A DNA stretch of 64,000 nucleotides. Source: Chitinophaga pollutisoli. GTDB lineage: Bacteria; Bacteroidota; Bacteroidia; Chitinophagales; Chitinophagaceae. The stretch's first letter is position 1. Every line of letters begins with the position of its first letter. The translations under genes were made by a program, and so were the position numbers. Shown piece after piece: positions 43,815 through 53,467 of the stretch. The notes beneath the pieces were generated by a model. That model searched no databases. It saw only the letters and a list, made by a program, of their open reading frames with translations, and was not told where the DNA came from. The DNA lies in NCBI RefSeq assembly GCF_038396755.1, contig NZ_CP149822.1, positions 496,001-560,000 on the forward strand. The letters are read 5' to 3'.

Positions 43815-44342
43815 TTATTTTTTCGCCTGCGCGGCGGGTTTGTTGACGAATATCTGGGTGAAGAAAACGATGTTCCCTTTGCCTTTGGCGGTGCCGATGC
43901 CGATCAGGTTGAAATCGCCGAGCATGTTCTTCCGGTGGCCGGGGCTTTTAATCCACCCGTCTACCACGGCTTCCGCGCTGAGGTTCCCGTAAGCTACGTT
44001 CTCCGCGGCGGCGCGGACCGTACCGATGGATTTGGAAATATCATCGATCCGCGATTCAAAGCCATCATGCCCGAAGCCGGTTTTCCCGCTGGCCATGGCC
44101 TTGCTGTGCCCGCGCGCCTCCTTGCTCAGGACGCTATTGAGTTCCAGGGGCTTCAGCCCTTTGGTGCGGCGGAACTTGTTCACAAAGAAGAGGATATCCT
44201 CCTCCATGCTGGCCTCGTTGCGGGCGGGGCGCTCCGTAGCCGAAGTGTTGCCTGACACGGATTTGCTGCAGGCCGAAGCCTGCGAAGCGGTCATAACGGC
44301 GGCGGCGATAAAAAGGATCTTGCAATAACGTTGGTTAAACAT
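43815..44342 (-). CDS. CAP/SCP-superfamily secreted protein
   Basis: 175 residues: signal peptide MFNQRYCKILFIAAAVM..., possibly a lipobox at ASAC, then a CAP domain about 45-170 with FVNKFRRTKGLKPLELNSVL, KEARGHSKAM (His), AENVAYG and WIKSPGHRKNML (second His). This is the bacterial YkwD-like type; roles are poorly known. Start set at 44342 for the signal peptide. Confidence 0.88.
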   Translation of the reverse strand: MFNQRYCKILFIAAAVMTASQASACSKSVSGNTSATERPARNEASMEEDILFFVNKFRRTKGLKPLELNSVLSKEARGHSKAMASGKTGFGHDGFESRIDDISKSIGTVRAAAENVAYGNLSAEAVVDGWIKSPGHRKNMLGDFNLIGIGTAKGKGNIVFFTQIFVNKPAAQAKK

Positions 44343-44396
44343 GTTTTTAAAACGGATTTTAAGCTGTTGTATTGCCTTATCCAATTTCGCGCCAAA

Positions 44397-45404
44397 CTAC
44401 CGTAAGGCTTCCTCCACTTTCGTTACCATACCGGCAGACCCGATGAAAATGGGTATCCTTTCGTGCAGCTCGGTAGGCTTAACGTCCAGCAGCCGCTGGT
44501 TACCGGCGGAAATAGACCTGCCGCCCGCCTTTTCCATGATAAACGACATGGGATTGCATTCGTAACAGAGGCGCAACCGCCCGTTGGTGTATTTGCCGAA
44601 AGCGGGGTACATGAAAATGCCGCCCTGGATGAGGGTACGGTGGATTTCCGCGACCATGCAGCCCACGAAACGGTGGCGATAAATCTTCTGTTTGGCGTCG
44701 GTGGCCATGAAAAGATCGACGGCGTTGCGCACTTTTTCGTCGTACAGGTGGTAATATCCCATGTTGACGGAGAAGATATCGCTGTCCTCCGGCACTTTCA
44801 GGTCGGGGTGCGACAGGCAGAATTCCCCGATGGAGGGGTCCAGCGTGAAGCCCTGGAGGGTACGGCGCGTGGCGTATACCAGCATGGTGGACGAGCCGTA
44901 GATGATGTAACCGGCCGCGATCTGCTGGGAGCCCGGTTGCAGGAAGTCTTCCAGGGTACAGGGCGTACCGTTGGGCGACAGGCGGCGGTATACGGAAAAG
45001 ATGGTGCCGATGGACACGTTCACGTCGATGTTGCCGGAGCCGTCGAGCGGGTCCATGAGCACCACGTATTTCGAGTTCATGGAATACTCGTCGTTGAAGC
45101 TGATAAAGGTGTCGTTTTCTTCAGAAGCTACGCCGGCGCAGTAAATGGAGCTGGCCAGGGAATTGATGATCTGGTCGTTGGCGAATTCGTCGAGTTTTTT
45201 GACGGCTTCGCCCTGGACGTTGGTTTTGCCAGCTTCCCCGAGGATATCGGCGATACCGGCTTTGTTGACCTCGACGTTAACGCGTTTAGCGGCCAGGCCA
45301 ATGTCGCGCAGGAGGCCAGACAGCTGGCCGGTAGCGCCGGGATAGTTTTTCAGGTCCTGGATCGTGAACTCATCCAGGTTCATCACTTGGCGGTTGAATT
45401 TCAT
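44397..45404 (-). CDS. fbp: Class 1 fructose-1,6-bisphosphatase
   Basis: 335-residue gluconeogenic phosphatase. Metal site residues in VASEEND and MDPLDGSGNIDVNVSIGTIF, plus substrate-binding SVNMGYYHLYDEKV, GCMVAEIHRTLIQGGIFMYP and CYECNPMSFIMEKAGG. Full length; no sign of damage. Monocistronic or first of the fbp/CAP group. Confidence 0.96.
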   Translation of the reverse strand: MKFNRQVMNLDEFTIQDLKNYPGATGQLSGLLRDIGLAAKRVNVEVNKAGIADILGEAGKTNVQGEAVKKLDEFANDQIINSLASSIYCAGVASEENDTFISFNDEYSMNSKYVVLMDPLDGSGNIDVNVSIGTIFSVYRRLSPNGTPCTLEDFLQPGSQQIAAGYIIYGSSTMLVYATRRTLQGFTLDPSIGEFCLSHPDLKVPEDSDIFSVNMGYYHLYDEKVRNAVDLFMATDAKQKIYRHRFVGCMVAEIHRTLIQGGIFMYPAFGKYTNGRLRLCYECNPMSFIMEKAGGRSISAGNQRLLDVKPTELHERIPIFIGSAGMVTKVEEALR

Positions 45405-45555
45405 AAACGTGCAGAATTGTTGGTTTTGGCGGGGCTAAGGTACGGGAAATCAGGTCTTTTAAGAAATCCGTCATTTTTTACCCTTTGGATTTTTAATCAA
45501 TTCTAAAGTTGCCGTACTTTGCGGCAGCATTTTCATAAAGAAGAGGGAACAAAGT

Positions 45556-46821
45556 ATGAAGGTTTTCAAATTTGGCGGCGCAAGTTTAGAAACTATTGAG
45601 CGCATCCAGCAGGTAGGAAAAATCATCGAAGCCAATGCTTCCGGTAAGTTACTGGTGGTGATATCGGCGATGGGCAAAACGACCAACGAACTGGAGAAGG
45701 TGGCCCAGAATTACTTCATGCGCAAGCGGGAGATCGCCGCGCAGTTGCTTTTCAACGTGGAGCAGCAGCACAAAGATATCGCCGCGGCGCTCCTCGGCAC
45801 GAAGGAGCACCCGCTCTTCACGCAACTCCAGCAGTTCTTCACCGAAGCCGAATGGACACTCGGCGAAAAGCCCCACCGCAATTATGATTACTACTACGAC
45901 CAGCTGGTAGGCCTCGGCGAATTGCTCAGCACCGCCATCGTGAGCGCTTACTTCAACCAGGTTGGCATTCAAAATACCTGGGTGGATGTGCGCGACGTAT
46001 TCCGGACCGACGATAACTTCCGCGACGCCAACATCAACTGGGAAATCACCGAACTGCAGGTGAACCAGAAGGTGCTGCCGCTGTTCAATACCGCCAACAT
46101 CGTGATTGCGCAAGGCTTTATCGGCAGTACGGACCAAAACGAAAGCGTGACGCTCGGCCGCGAAGGGAGCGACTTTTCCGCCGCCGTGTTCGCCAACCTC
46201 CTCAACGCCGAAAGCCAGACGATCTGGAAAGACGTGACCGGCCTCAAAAACGCCGATCCCAAACTTTTCCCGAATACTGTCGACATCCCCGAGATCGCCT
46301 ACAGCGAGGTGATCGAAATGGCGTATTACGGCGCGCAGGTGATTCACCCCAAAACCATCAAGCCGCTGCAGAACAAGCAGATCCCTTTATACGTGAAATG
46401 TTTCCTGGACATGCACCTGCCCGGCACCGTGATCCGCCAGGATGTGGACGGCCGCAAGCTGCCACCGATCATCGTGCTGAAAAAGAACCAGGTGCTCATT
46501 TCCATCACTTCCCGCGACTTCTCCTTCATCACCGAAGATAAAATCAGCGAGATCTATGAAATCTTCCATGATAAGAAGATCAAGATCAACCTGACCCAGA
46601 ACGCGGCCATTACCTTCTCCTGCTCCATCGACCACAACCCGGAGAAAATCGAGCTCCTCATCAAGGCGCTCCACACCGGCTACCGGATCAATTACGATGA
46701 AGGGTTGGAGCTGCTGACCGTTAGGCACTACCAAAACGGCCTGATCGACGAACTGACCAAAAACCGCAAAGTGCTCCTGGAACAACGCTCCGCCAGCACG
46801 ATCCAGATGGTGCTGAAATAA
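45556..46821 (+). CDS. Aspartate kinase
   Basis: 421-residue enzyme for the first step of the aspartate-family amino acid pathway. Starts MKVFKFGGASL; VVISAMGKTTNELE, GFIGSTDQNESVTLGREGSDFSAA (catalytic region) and VIEMAYYGAQVIHPKTIKPL are conserved. C-terminal about 290-421 corresponds to an ACT-type regulatory region (VLISITSRDFSFI), so feedback control is likely. No homoserine dehydrogenase fusion. Followed by a strong terminator. Confidence 0.94.
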   Translation: MKVFKFGGASLETIERIQQVGKIIEANASGKLLVVISAMGKTTNELEKVAQNYFMRKREIAAQLLFNVEQQHKDIAAALLGTKEHPLFTQLQQFFTEAEWTLGEKPHRNYDYYYDQLVGLGELLSTAIVSAYFNQVGIQNTWVDVRDVFRTDDNFRDANINWEITELQVNQKVLPLFNTANIVIAQGFIGSTDQNESVTLGREGSDFSAAVFANLLNAESQTIWKDVTGLKNADPKLFPNTVDIPEIAYSEVIEMAYYGAQVIHPKTIKPLQNKQIPLYVKCFLDMHLPGTVIRQDVDGRKLPPIIVLKKNQVLISITSRDFSFITEDKISEIYEIFHDKKIKINLTQNAAITFSCSIDHNPEKIELLIKALHTGYRINYDEGLELLTVRHYQNGLIDELTKNRKVLLEQRSASTIQMVLK

Positions 46822-46846
46822 GCGAAATAATAACGAACTTTAATAC

Positions 46847-46886
46847 CGCCCGCCAGATTAAGAGATATCCGGCGGGCGTTTTTATT
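46847..46886 (+). terminator. Terminator of the aspartate kinase gene
   Basis: CGCCCGCC (46847-46854) pairs with GGCGGGCG (46871-46878), followed by a T run. Classic intrinsic terminator. Confidence 0.9.
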
Positions 46887-47326
46887 GCTTTACCCGGACA
46901 CATCCTACCTTATCAAAATAATATCAGTATTCTCCCTCTATCTGACCCCATTCTTACAGCTTTAGTACTGTTACAGTACGGTATCCCTACTGCGGCGGTA
47001 CTAAGTCAGTACTAGATCCCTATGCCAGCCCGGCTTTCCCTGCATTTTCCCCGACATTGGCAAGGATGAAACCGGTATTCTTTTAACATCAACCCAAACG
47101 CAACCCTTCGCTTGCATTTTATTACTGTTCCTTTCAAACACACTTATCTTTGATTAATAAATTGTAAATTATTGATGTAATTTGCGTGACAGTAGCAGCC
47201 ATATCGAAAGTGAAAGAAAATAATACACGTATAAGTATTTAATAACCAAAATTTAAAACTAAAATCCACGTTTATGCACCCGCCATTTCAGTTGGTTAAC
47301 ATTTCTTTAATGGTTCCTTAACCTGA
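46887..47326. other. Long intergenic control region upstream of the second susC
   Basis: No gene seen in this 440-base stretch, which is clearly more AT-rich than its surroundings in the second half. It contains the tandem 25-bp repeat (46965-47022) and ends at the susC -7 element. Its length is unusual for a simple promoter. Confidence 0.6.
46965..47022. repeat. Tandem 25-bp operator-like repeat, two copies at 33-bp period
   Basis: Copies at 46965-46989 and 46998-47022. Both share GTACT, four variable bases, CAGTAC, three variable bases and ATCCCTA. Each contains a dyad: GTACTG-TTA-CAGTAC in copy 1, GTACT-AAGTC-AGTAC in copy 2. A 33-bp period is about three helical turns, placing two bound dimers on the same face. 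Located 300 bases upstream of the susC -7 box. Confidence 0.6.
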
Positions 47327-47334
47327 TAAGTTTG
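47327..47334 (+). promoter_or_regulatory. -7 element of the second susC gene
   Basis: TAAGTTTG, exact TAnnTTTG match, predicting a leader of about 130 bases before the ATG at 47475. No good -33 TTG, which suggests activation. Confidence 0.5.
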
Positions 47335-47474
47335 GCGCTCGCCTGCTTAATCGCAATCTTGCGCCCTCATACATGACATATGACTGTCGGAACACAACCC
47401 GCAGGGCGGCTTACCGCGCCTGCAGGCCTTTCTATGCTCTTTATACAAGTCAAATCTATAAAACCCACTGTAAC

Positions 47475-50400
47475 ATGCTTAGCAAGCTCAGAACACTAGG
47501 GACAGCGTTGCTGCTGTCCTGCCTCCTGCCTGCGGCCGTAACGGCGCAGCAAGGCGGAGCCTCGATCACGGGGGCCGTATCGAGTTCGAAAAACGAACCG
47601 CTACCAGGCGTCTCCGTTGAAGTAAAAACCGCCGACGGCCAGCGCAAAGGAACCGCCACCGACGCCTCCGGCAGGTTCCGCCTCTCAGGCCTCCCCGCAG
47701 GCGCGCCCGTCACCATCACCTTCAGCTTTATCGGTTTCGAACCGCAATCGATTACCGGTAAAACCCTCAAAGCAGGCGACAACACCCTTCCCAACGTCAT
47801 CCTCTCCGAGAACGACAAAAAACTCAATGAGCTCGTGGTAGTGGGCTACGGCACCCAGAAAAAGTGAACCTCACCGGCGCGGTGAGCCAGGTGGACGCAA
47901 AAGTACTGGAAAGCCGACCAGTCGCGAATATCACCCAGGCCATCCAGGGCGCCATCCCCAACCTGAACGTATCGTTCGGAGATGGCCGCCCCGGCAGCAC
48001 GGGTAAGTTCAATGTCCGCGGCAACAACCCCCTCAGCACCGGCGCGCCGCTGGTACTGATCGACGGGGTGCCCGGATCCATGAACAACATCAACCCGCGC
48101 GACGTAGAAACCATCACCGTCCTGAAAGACGCTTCCTCCGCCGCCATCTACGGCGCCAGGGCCGCTTTCGGCGTGATACTGGTGACCACCAAGGCCGCGA
48201 AGAAAGGGAAGCTCACCGTCAACTACGGCAACAACTTCTCCAATTCCCGGTCCACCGTATCCACCAACTTCATCACCGACGGATACACCTCCGCGATGCT
48301 GAACGACGAGGCCTTCCTCCGCGCTACCGGCAACACCTACACCCGGTACACCGACGAAGATTATGAAGAACTGAAAAAACGCCAGACCGATAAATCCCTG
48401 CCCGATGTGGTGATCGACAACCGCAACGGTAAAGATCAATACGTGTATTATGGCAACACCGACTGGTGGCGCGTCATGTTCCGCGATAACCAGCCCGGCA
48501 TGGAGCATAACCTCAGCCTGTCCGGCGGTACCGAGAAGGTGGACTTCCTCCTCTCCGGCCGTTACTACCAGAAGAAAGGGATGATGCGCATCAACCAGGA
48601 CAAATACGAAGCGTACAACATGCGCACGAAAATTACCGTGCGCGCCAACGACTGGCTGACGTTCACCAACAACACGCAGTTCAACATCGCCAACTACACC
48701 TATCCGGGTTGGGGCGTGAACAGCAACTTCGTGTCGGTGACCGTGCACGCGCTGCCCTCCTACCTTCCCCAGAACCCCGACGGTACGGCAACCTACCGCA
48801 CGGAACTGAACAACTACACCATCGGCGACGGTATTTACGCCGACCTGCTGCATGGTAAATCGAAAGGGATCGAGCGGTTCAATGAGCTGATGACGACCTT
48901 CGGCACCACCATCAAACTGAGCGATCACATCAACCTGATCGGCAACTATACGTTTACGCTGAACCCCGCGCGCGATAACGATCTGCCGACGTCTACCACG
49001 TATCGCAGAGCAGTGGCGCCCTGGTCGATCTTCCCCGGGGTGATCGATAAAGTGGGCAGCGATTACCTGACCGAAGAAACCAATAACGACCAATATCACG
49101 TAGTGAACGCTTACGGCGAATACAGCCGTGGTTTCGGCCGCCATAATGTGAAGTTCATGGCGGGTTACAACCAGGAACTGAAGCAGTTCAAGCGCGTGAA
49201 CGCACGCCGCGGCGACCTGCTGTCGGAAAGCCTGAACGACATCAGCCTCGGTTCCTCTGACGCCATCGTGGGTGGTTACCAAAGCGAATGGGCGCTGCTG
49301 GGCTTCTTCGCGCGCGCCAACTACGACTACAAAGGCAAGTACCTTGTAGAATTCAATGGCCGGTATGACGGTACCAGCCGTTTCCCAAAGAATGACCGTT
49401 TCGGTTTCTTTCCCTCCGTCTCAGCAGGCTGGCGCGTGAGCGAGGAGATGTTCTTCGAGCCGGTGAAAAACGCCCTGAGCGACCTTAAATTCCGTGCGTC
49501 TTATGGTACGCTGGGCAACCAGCAGGTGGCTACATATGGGTACATCCCGGTGCTGTCGCGTGGTACGCTCGACTGGATCGCCAACAACAAACGCGTGGAA
49601 TACCTCACGGCGCCGGGCGCCATTTCCCCGAACCTGACCTGGGAGAAAACGACTTCCTGGAACGTGGGCATGGATGCGGGATTGTTCCAGAACCGGTTGA
49701 ACGTAAACTTCGACTACTACATCCGCGACACGCGCGACATGCTGACCAAAGGGATGACCTTGCCGGCGGTGTTTGGTACGGCGGAGCCGCGGGAAAATGC
49801 GGCGGACCTGCGGACGAAAGGCTTCGAGCTGAACATTTCCTACAACAACCAGTTCGACCTCGCCGGGAAGCCCTTCCTGTTTAACGTAGGCGCCAACCTC
49901 AGCGATTTCTATTCCGTGGTGACGAAATTCGACAACCCGAAGAAACTCCTGTCTGATTACATTGTAGGCCAGCGTTACGGTGATATGTGGGGATATGTGA
50001 CGGATGGATATTTTGCCAGCGACGATGAGGCGAAAGCCTGGAAAGTGGACCAGCGGCAGGTGGGCTCCAACATCGCGAGCGCACCGGGCGAATGGGGCCA
50101 GCTACGCGCAGGCGACCTCCGGTTCAAAGACCTGAACGGCGACGGAAAAATCAACAACGGATTAAACACCCTCGACAACCCGGGCGACCTCGTGAAAGTA
50201 GGTAACAACCAGATCCGCTATCCCTATGGGTTTAATGGCGGCGCGAGCTGGAACGGCTTCGACCTGTCATTCTTCTTCCAGGGCATCGGCAAAAAAGACT
50301 GGTATCCCGGCGCCAACGCCGACAAGTTCTGGGGACCGTATTCCCGGCCATATTACTCCTTCATCCCGGCTGATTTCGAGGAAAAGGTGTGGACGCCGGA

Positions 50401-50725
50401 AAACCCCAACGCCTACTTCCCCCGCCTTCGCGGTTACATCGCCCTGAATGGGAACAACCCGCTGACCAACACGAACGATAAATACATCCAGGACCTGGCG
50501 TATCTCCGCCTGAAGAACCTCACCATTGGTTATTCGCTGCCCGACCATATCCTGAAACGCGCGAAGCTGACCCGCTGCCGGTTCTACATCAGCGGCGACA
50601 ACCTCGTGACCTGGACCAAGCTTGAAACGAAATACATCGATCCGGAGATGGCCGCCGCCGAAACCAACGGCCGCGTATATCCCTTCTCCAAAACCTTCTC
50701 TTTCGGCCTGGACCTGAGTTTCTAA
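47475..50725 (+). pseudogene. SusC/RagA TonB-linked outer membrane protein, frameshifted
   Basis: Signal peptide (MLSKLRTLGTALLLSCLLPA, TAQQ), CarboxypepD_reg domain (ASITGAVSSSKNEPLPGVSV), then NELVVVGYGTQKK and a stop at 47867; the plug and barrel continue in another frame from VNLTGAVSQVDAKVLE to FSFGLDLSF. One added A in the A5 run at about 47857-47861 (CAG-AAA-AAG) gives QKKVNLTG and an intact protein of about 1083 residues. Plug motif GARAAFGVILVTTK and barrel are whole, so the gene is otherwise undamaged. First gene of a susC-susD pair. Confidence 0.92.
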
Positions 50726-50746
50726 CCTAACAAAAACGAACTGAAC

Positions 50747-52531
50747 ATGAAAAAACATATTGCAGCTTTGATGATCGCCGGCGCGGGACTGTTCGCCTCC
50801 TGCAGCGGCTTCCTCGACCGCCAGCCCCTGGCCGACATTCCGCCGGACCAATACTTCAACAGCGAAAAAGAACTGGAGATCTACACCAATTCTTTTTACA
50901 GCGCATTTCCCAATGCGGAAGGCGTGTATAACGAAGACATCGACAACGTCGTGAAGAACAGTTTGTCGGATCTGATCATCGGCCGCCGCACGGTGCCGGT
51001 TACCGGTGGCAACTGGACGTGGACGGAATTGCGGAAGATCAATTACTTCCTTGCCAACTACAATAAAAACGTACCCGAGAAAGATGGCGCCAAACACGCC
51101 GCGGTAGCCAAATTCTTCCGTGCTTACTTTTATTTCGACAAAGTGGTGCGCTTCGGCGATGTTCCCTGGGTCAACGAAGTGATCGAGCAGCTGGACACCA
51201 CCGGCCTGAAGCGGCCGCGTGATCCCCGCAAGCTCGTGATGGATTCCGTATTAAAAGACATCGACTATGCCATCGCCAACCTGCCCGCCAACGTGGATCC
51301 TTCCAAAGTTACCAAATGGACTGCGCTGGCCTTGAAAAGCCGGCTTTGCCTGTTCGAAGGCACTTACCGGAAGTATCACCACACGCAGATCGATTCCGCC
51401 GGGGCGGCGCGTTTCCTGAAAGAATGCGTATCTGCGAGCGAAGCGCTGATGGCGGGCCCTTACAGCATTTACCGGACTACGCCAGAGAAGTCGTACCTCG
51501 AATTGTTCGCTTCGCAGACGCCTATACCGCAGGAGATTATCCTGGCGCGGAGCTTCAGTAACGATTTGCAAATCTGGCATAACCTGAACTACTACACGAT
51601 CACGTCCTCCTACGGAAAGCCCGGTCTCGATAAACAGCTGGTGAATTCCTACCTGATGAACGACGGAACGCCTTTCACTGACATTCCCGGCTACGACACC
51701 ATCACCTTCTACAACGAAACGCGCAACCGCGATCCCCGTTTGTCGCAAACGGTGCGCACGCCCGGGTACACCCGCATCGGCAGCACCAATATCCTGCCGC
51801 CCGATTTCGGTGCCACGGTTACCGGCTACCAGTTGATCAAGTATGTGACGGACCAGACCTCCGACTCTTACAATCGCTCCACCAACGCGATGCCGATTTT
51901 CCGTTACGCGGAAGTATTGCTCAACTTCGCCGAAGCCAAAGCTGAGCTGGGCGATATTGCGGGCTCGCAAGACAACCTCACGCAGGCAGATCTCGACAGG
52001 TCCGTTAAGCTGCTGCGCGATCGTGTGGGCATGCCAGGCCTGAGCCTTTCCGCCGCCAATACCACGCCGGACCCTTACATGATCCAACAATATCCTAAAG
52101 TGACGGCCGGCCATAAGAACCGCGGCGTTGTTCTGGAAATCCGCCGTGAGCGGAGAATTGAACTGGTAATGGAATCGTTCCGGTGGAATGACCTGCTCCG
52201 CTGGATGGAAGGCGCCGCCATGAAGCGCCCCTTTAAAGGCATGTATTTCACCGGTCCGGGTATGTTCGATCTGGATCAGAACGGTTCGTTCGACATCGCG
52301 ATCTACGAAGGCACCAAACCCACCAATCCCGTTCCCGGCGTTGCTTATTACAAGCTGGGCAGCGAGATCGTACTGGAAAACAATGCCGCCGGCGGCAACG
52401 TGGTGATCAACCGCAGCACGGTGAAGAATTTTGACGAAGAGAAAGATTACCTGCAGCCAATTCCTATCCAGGAGCGGCAGCTGAATCCGAAACTGACACA
52501 GAATCCCAAATGGGACGACGGCATCAAATAA
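50747..52531 (+). CDS. RagB/SusD family outer membrane lipoprotein
   Basis: 594-residue SusD homolog: signal peptide with lipobox FASC, then SGFLDRQPLADIPPDQYFN; helical core with HAAVAKFFRAYFYFDKVVRFGDVPWVN; FRYAEVLLNFAEAKAELG and RERRIELVMESFRWNDLLRW; C-terminal DYLQPIPIQERQLNPKLTQNP. Partner of the SusC upstream (21-base gap). No glycoside hydrolase or glycan-binding lipoprotein follows, so the ligand may be a peptide or glycan degraded by enzymes encoded elsewhere. Confidence 0.95.
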   Translation: MKKHIAALMIAGAGLFASCSGFLDRQPLADIPPDQYFNSEKELEIYTNSFYSAFPNAEGVYNEDIDNVVKNSLSDLIIGRRTVPVTGGNWTWTELRKINYFLANYNKNVPEKDGAKHAAVAKFFRAYFYFDKVVRFGDVPWVNEVIEQLDTTGLKRPRDPRKLVMDSVLKDIDYAIANLPANVDPSKVTKWTALALKSRLCLFEGTYRKYHHTQIDSAGAARFLKECVSASEALMAGPYSIYRTTPEKSYLELFASQTPIPQEIILARSFSNDLQIWHNLNYYTITSSYGKPGLDKQLVNSYLMNDGTPFTDIPGYDTITFYNETRNRDPRLSQTVRTPGYTRIGSTNILPPDFGATVTGYQLIKYVTDQTSDSYNRSTNAMPIFRYAEVLLNFAEAKAELGDIAGSQDNLTQADLDRSVKLLRDRVGMPGLSLSAANTTPDPYMIQQYPKVTAGHKNRGVVLEIRRERRIELVMESFRWNDLLRWMEGAAMKRPFKGMYFTGPGMFDLDQNGSFDIAIYEGTKPTNPVPGVAYYKLGSEIVLENNAAGGNVVINRSTVKNFDEEKDYLQPIPIQERQLNPKLTQNPKWDDGIK

Positions 52532-52553
52532 CTGAAACCGTATTCGAATAAAG

Positions 52554-52580
52554 AATGGCGCCCTGTTACGGGGCGCCATT
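52554..52580 (+). terminator. Terminator of the susC-susD pair
   Basis: AATGGCGCCC (52554-52563) pairs perfectly with GGGCGCCATT (52571-52580), 22 bases past the susD stop. Confidence 0.75.
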
Positions 52581-52600
52581 CGTATTTTAGACAGTATCTT

Positions 52601-52789
52601 TTAGGGTTGCGTGGATAGATATTGCAGCGCCCGTTGCAGGATGACGTCTTCACCCAGTATTTCCCGCCGGCTGTTGGGCACTTCGATATCCGGCGCCAGG
52701 CCCACGCCCTGGGTGACGCGGAGATCGGGATAGGTTCCGGTACATTCACCGGCATTCCAAGATAATGAATCCGGCGCAATGGCGTACAT
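52601..52789 (-). pseudogene. C-terminal remnant resembling an S41 peptidase
   Basis: A 62-residue frame whose sequence TQGVGLAPDIEVPNSRREIL then DVILQRALQYL looks like the end of an S41 (C-terminal processing) peptidase, where G(V/I)G-x-x-PD-x-x-V followed by a D-x-x-L-x-x-A-L helix is standard. Upstream is an immediate in-frame stop and the start of the divergent Crp gene, so the catalytic part is missing. Most likely a truncated relic. Confidence 0.45.
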
Positions 52790-52815
52790 TTATCCACGTT
52801 AATCGTCATGACTGT

Positions 52816-53397
52816 ATGGATTTTCAGTTGCTCCGGCATTTTCTCGATAATTTGACTCCCCTTTCCCCGGCCACCTGGGACAATGTACGCCCGCTTTTCC
52901 GGGCACGCACCCTGGAAAAGGGGGATTACTTCATCTGGGAGGGGCAGCATGCGCGGGAGATCGGGTTCCTGGTGGAGGGGGTGATCCGGGCGTTTTACCG
53001 CAATGTGCAGGGCCAGGAATATAACAAGCACTTCTTCACGCCGCCCTGTTTTATCGGCGGTTATGCATCTATCATCACCGGCCAGCCGAATCTCATCCAG
53101 CAGGAAGCGCTGACGGATTGCAGGCTGCTCGTGGCACCGGCGGATGATTTCCAGCAGCTGTTGTATACCTGCGGCGACCTGGAGCGGATGGCCCGCATCC
53201 TGGCGGAACGGTTCTTCGTGGCCAAGGAGCAGCGTGAAATAGAGATCGTGCAACTAGCCGCGGAAGAACGTTACCGTTTGTTCCGCGAGCGGTTCCCGGC
53301 ACTGGAGGCTTCCATCCCGCAATACCACATTGCATCGTACCTTGGCATTACGCCCACGCAGCTGAGCCGCATCCGCAGGAAATCGGCCGGGCGCTGA
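52816..53397 (+). CDS. Crp/Fnr family transcriptional regulator
   Basis: 193 residues: N-terminal cyclic-nucleotide-binding-type jelly roll (about 25-120, LEKGDYFIWEGQHAREIGFLVEGVIRAFY) and C-terminal winged helix (about 145-190, IPQYHIASYLGITPTQLSRIRR). No Cys cluster of the Fnr type. Effector unknown. The ATG at 52816 (MDFQLLRHF) is chosen; an earlier in-frame ATG at 52765 lies within the remnant. The SDR gene 70 bases downstream may be its target or co-transcribed. Confidence 0.9.
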   Translation: MDFQLLRHFLDNLTPLSPATWDNVRPLFRARTLEKGDYFIWEGQHAREIGFLVEGVIRAFYRNVQGQEYNKHFFTPPCFIGGYASIITGQPNLIQQEALTDCRLLVAPADDFQQLLYTCGDLERMARILAERFFVAKEQREIEIVQLAAEERYRLFRERFPALEASIPQYHIASYLGITPTQLSRIRRKSAGR

Positions 53398-53467
53398 TTT
53401 CTTTACCTATGTATACGAAAGCTTTCGCGACGTACCGGAGATTTGCGGAAACATCATTTCCAGACAT

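Noticed and set aside
47864..47867. ATGA-like overlap suggesting two separate genes in the second susC
   Set aside because: The junction restores a contiguous SusC with one base added and the second part has no signal peptide, so a frameshift is the better reading.
47846..49282. 478-residue minus-strand frame opposite susC
   Set aside because: Val/Gly/His-rich composition typical of antisense to a beta-barrel gene.
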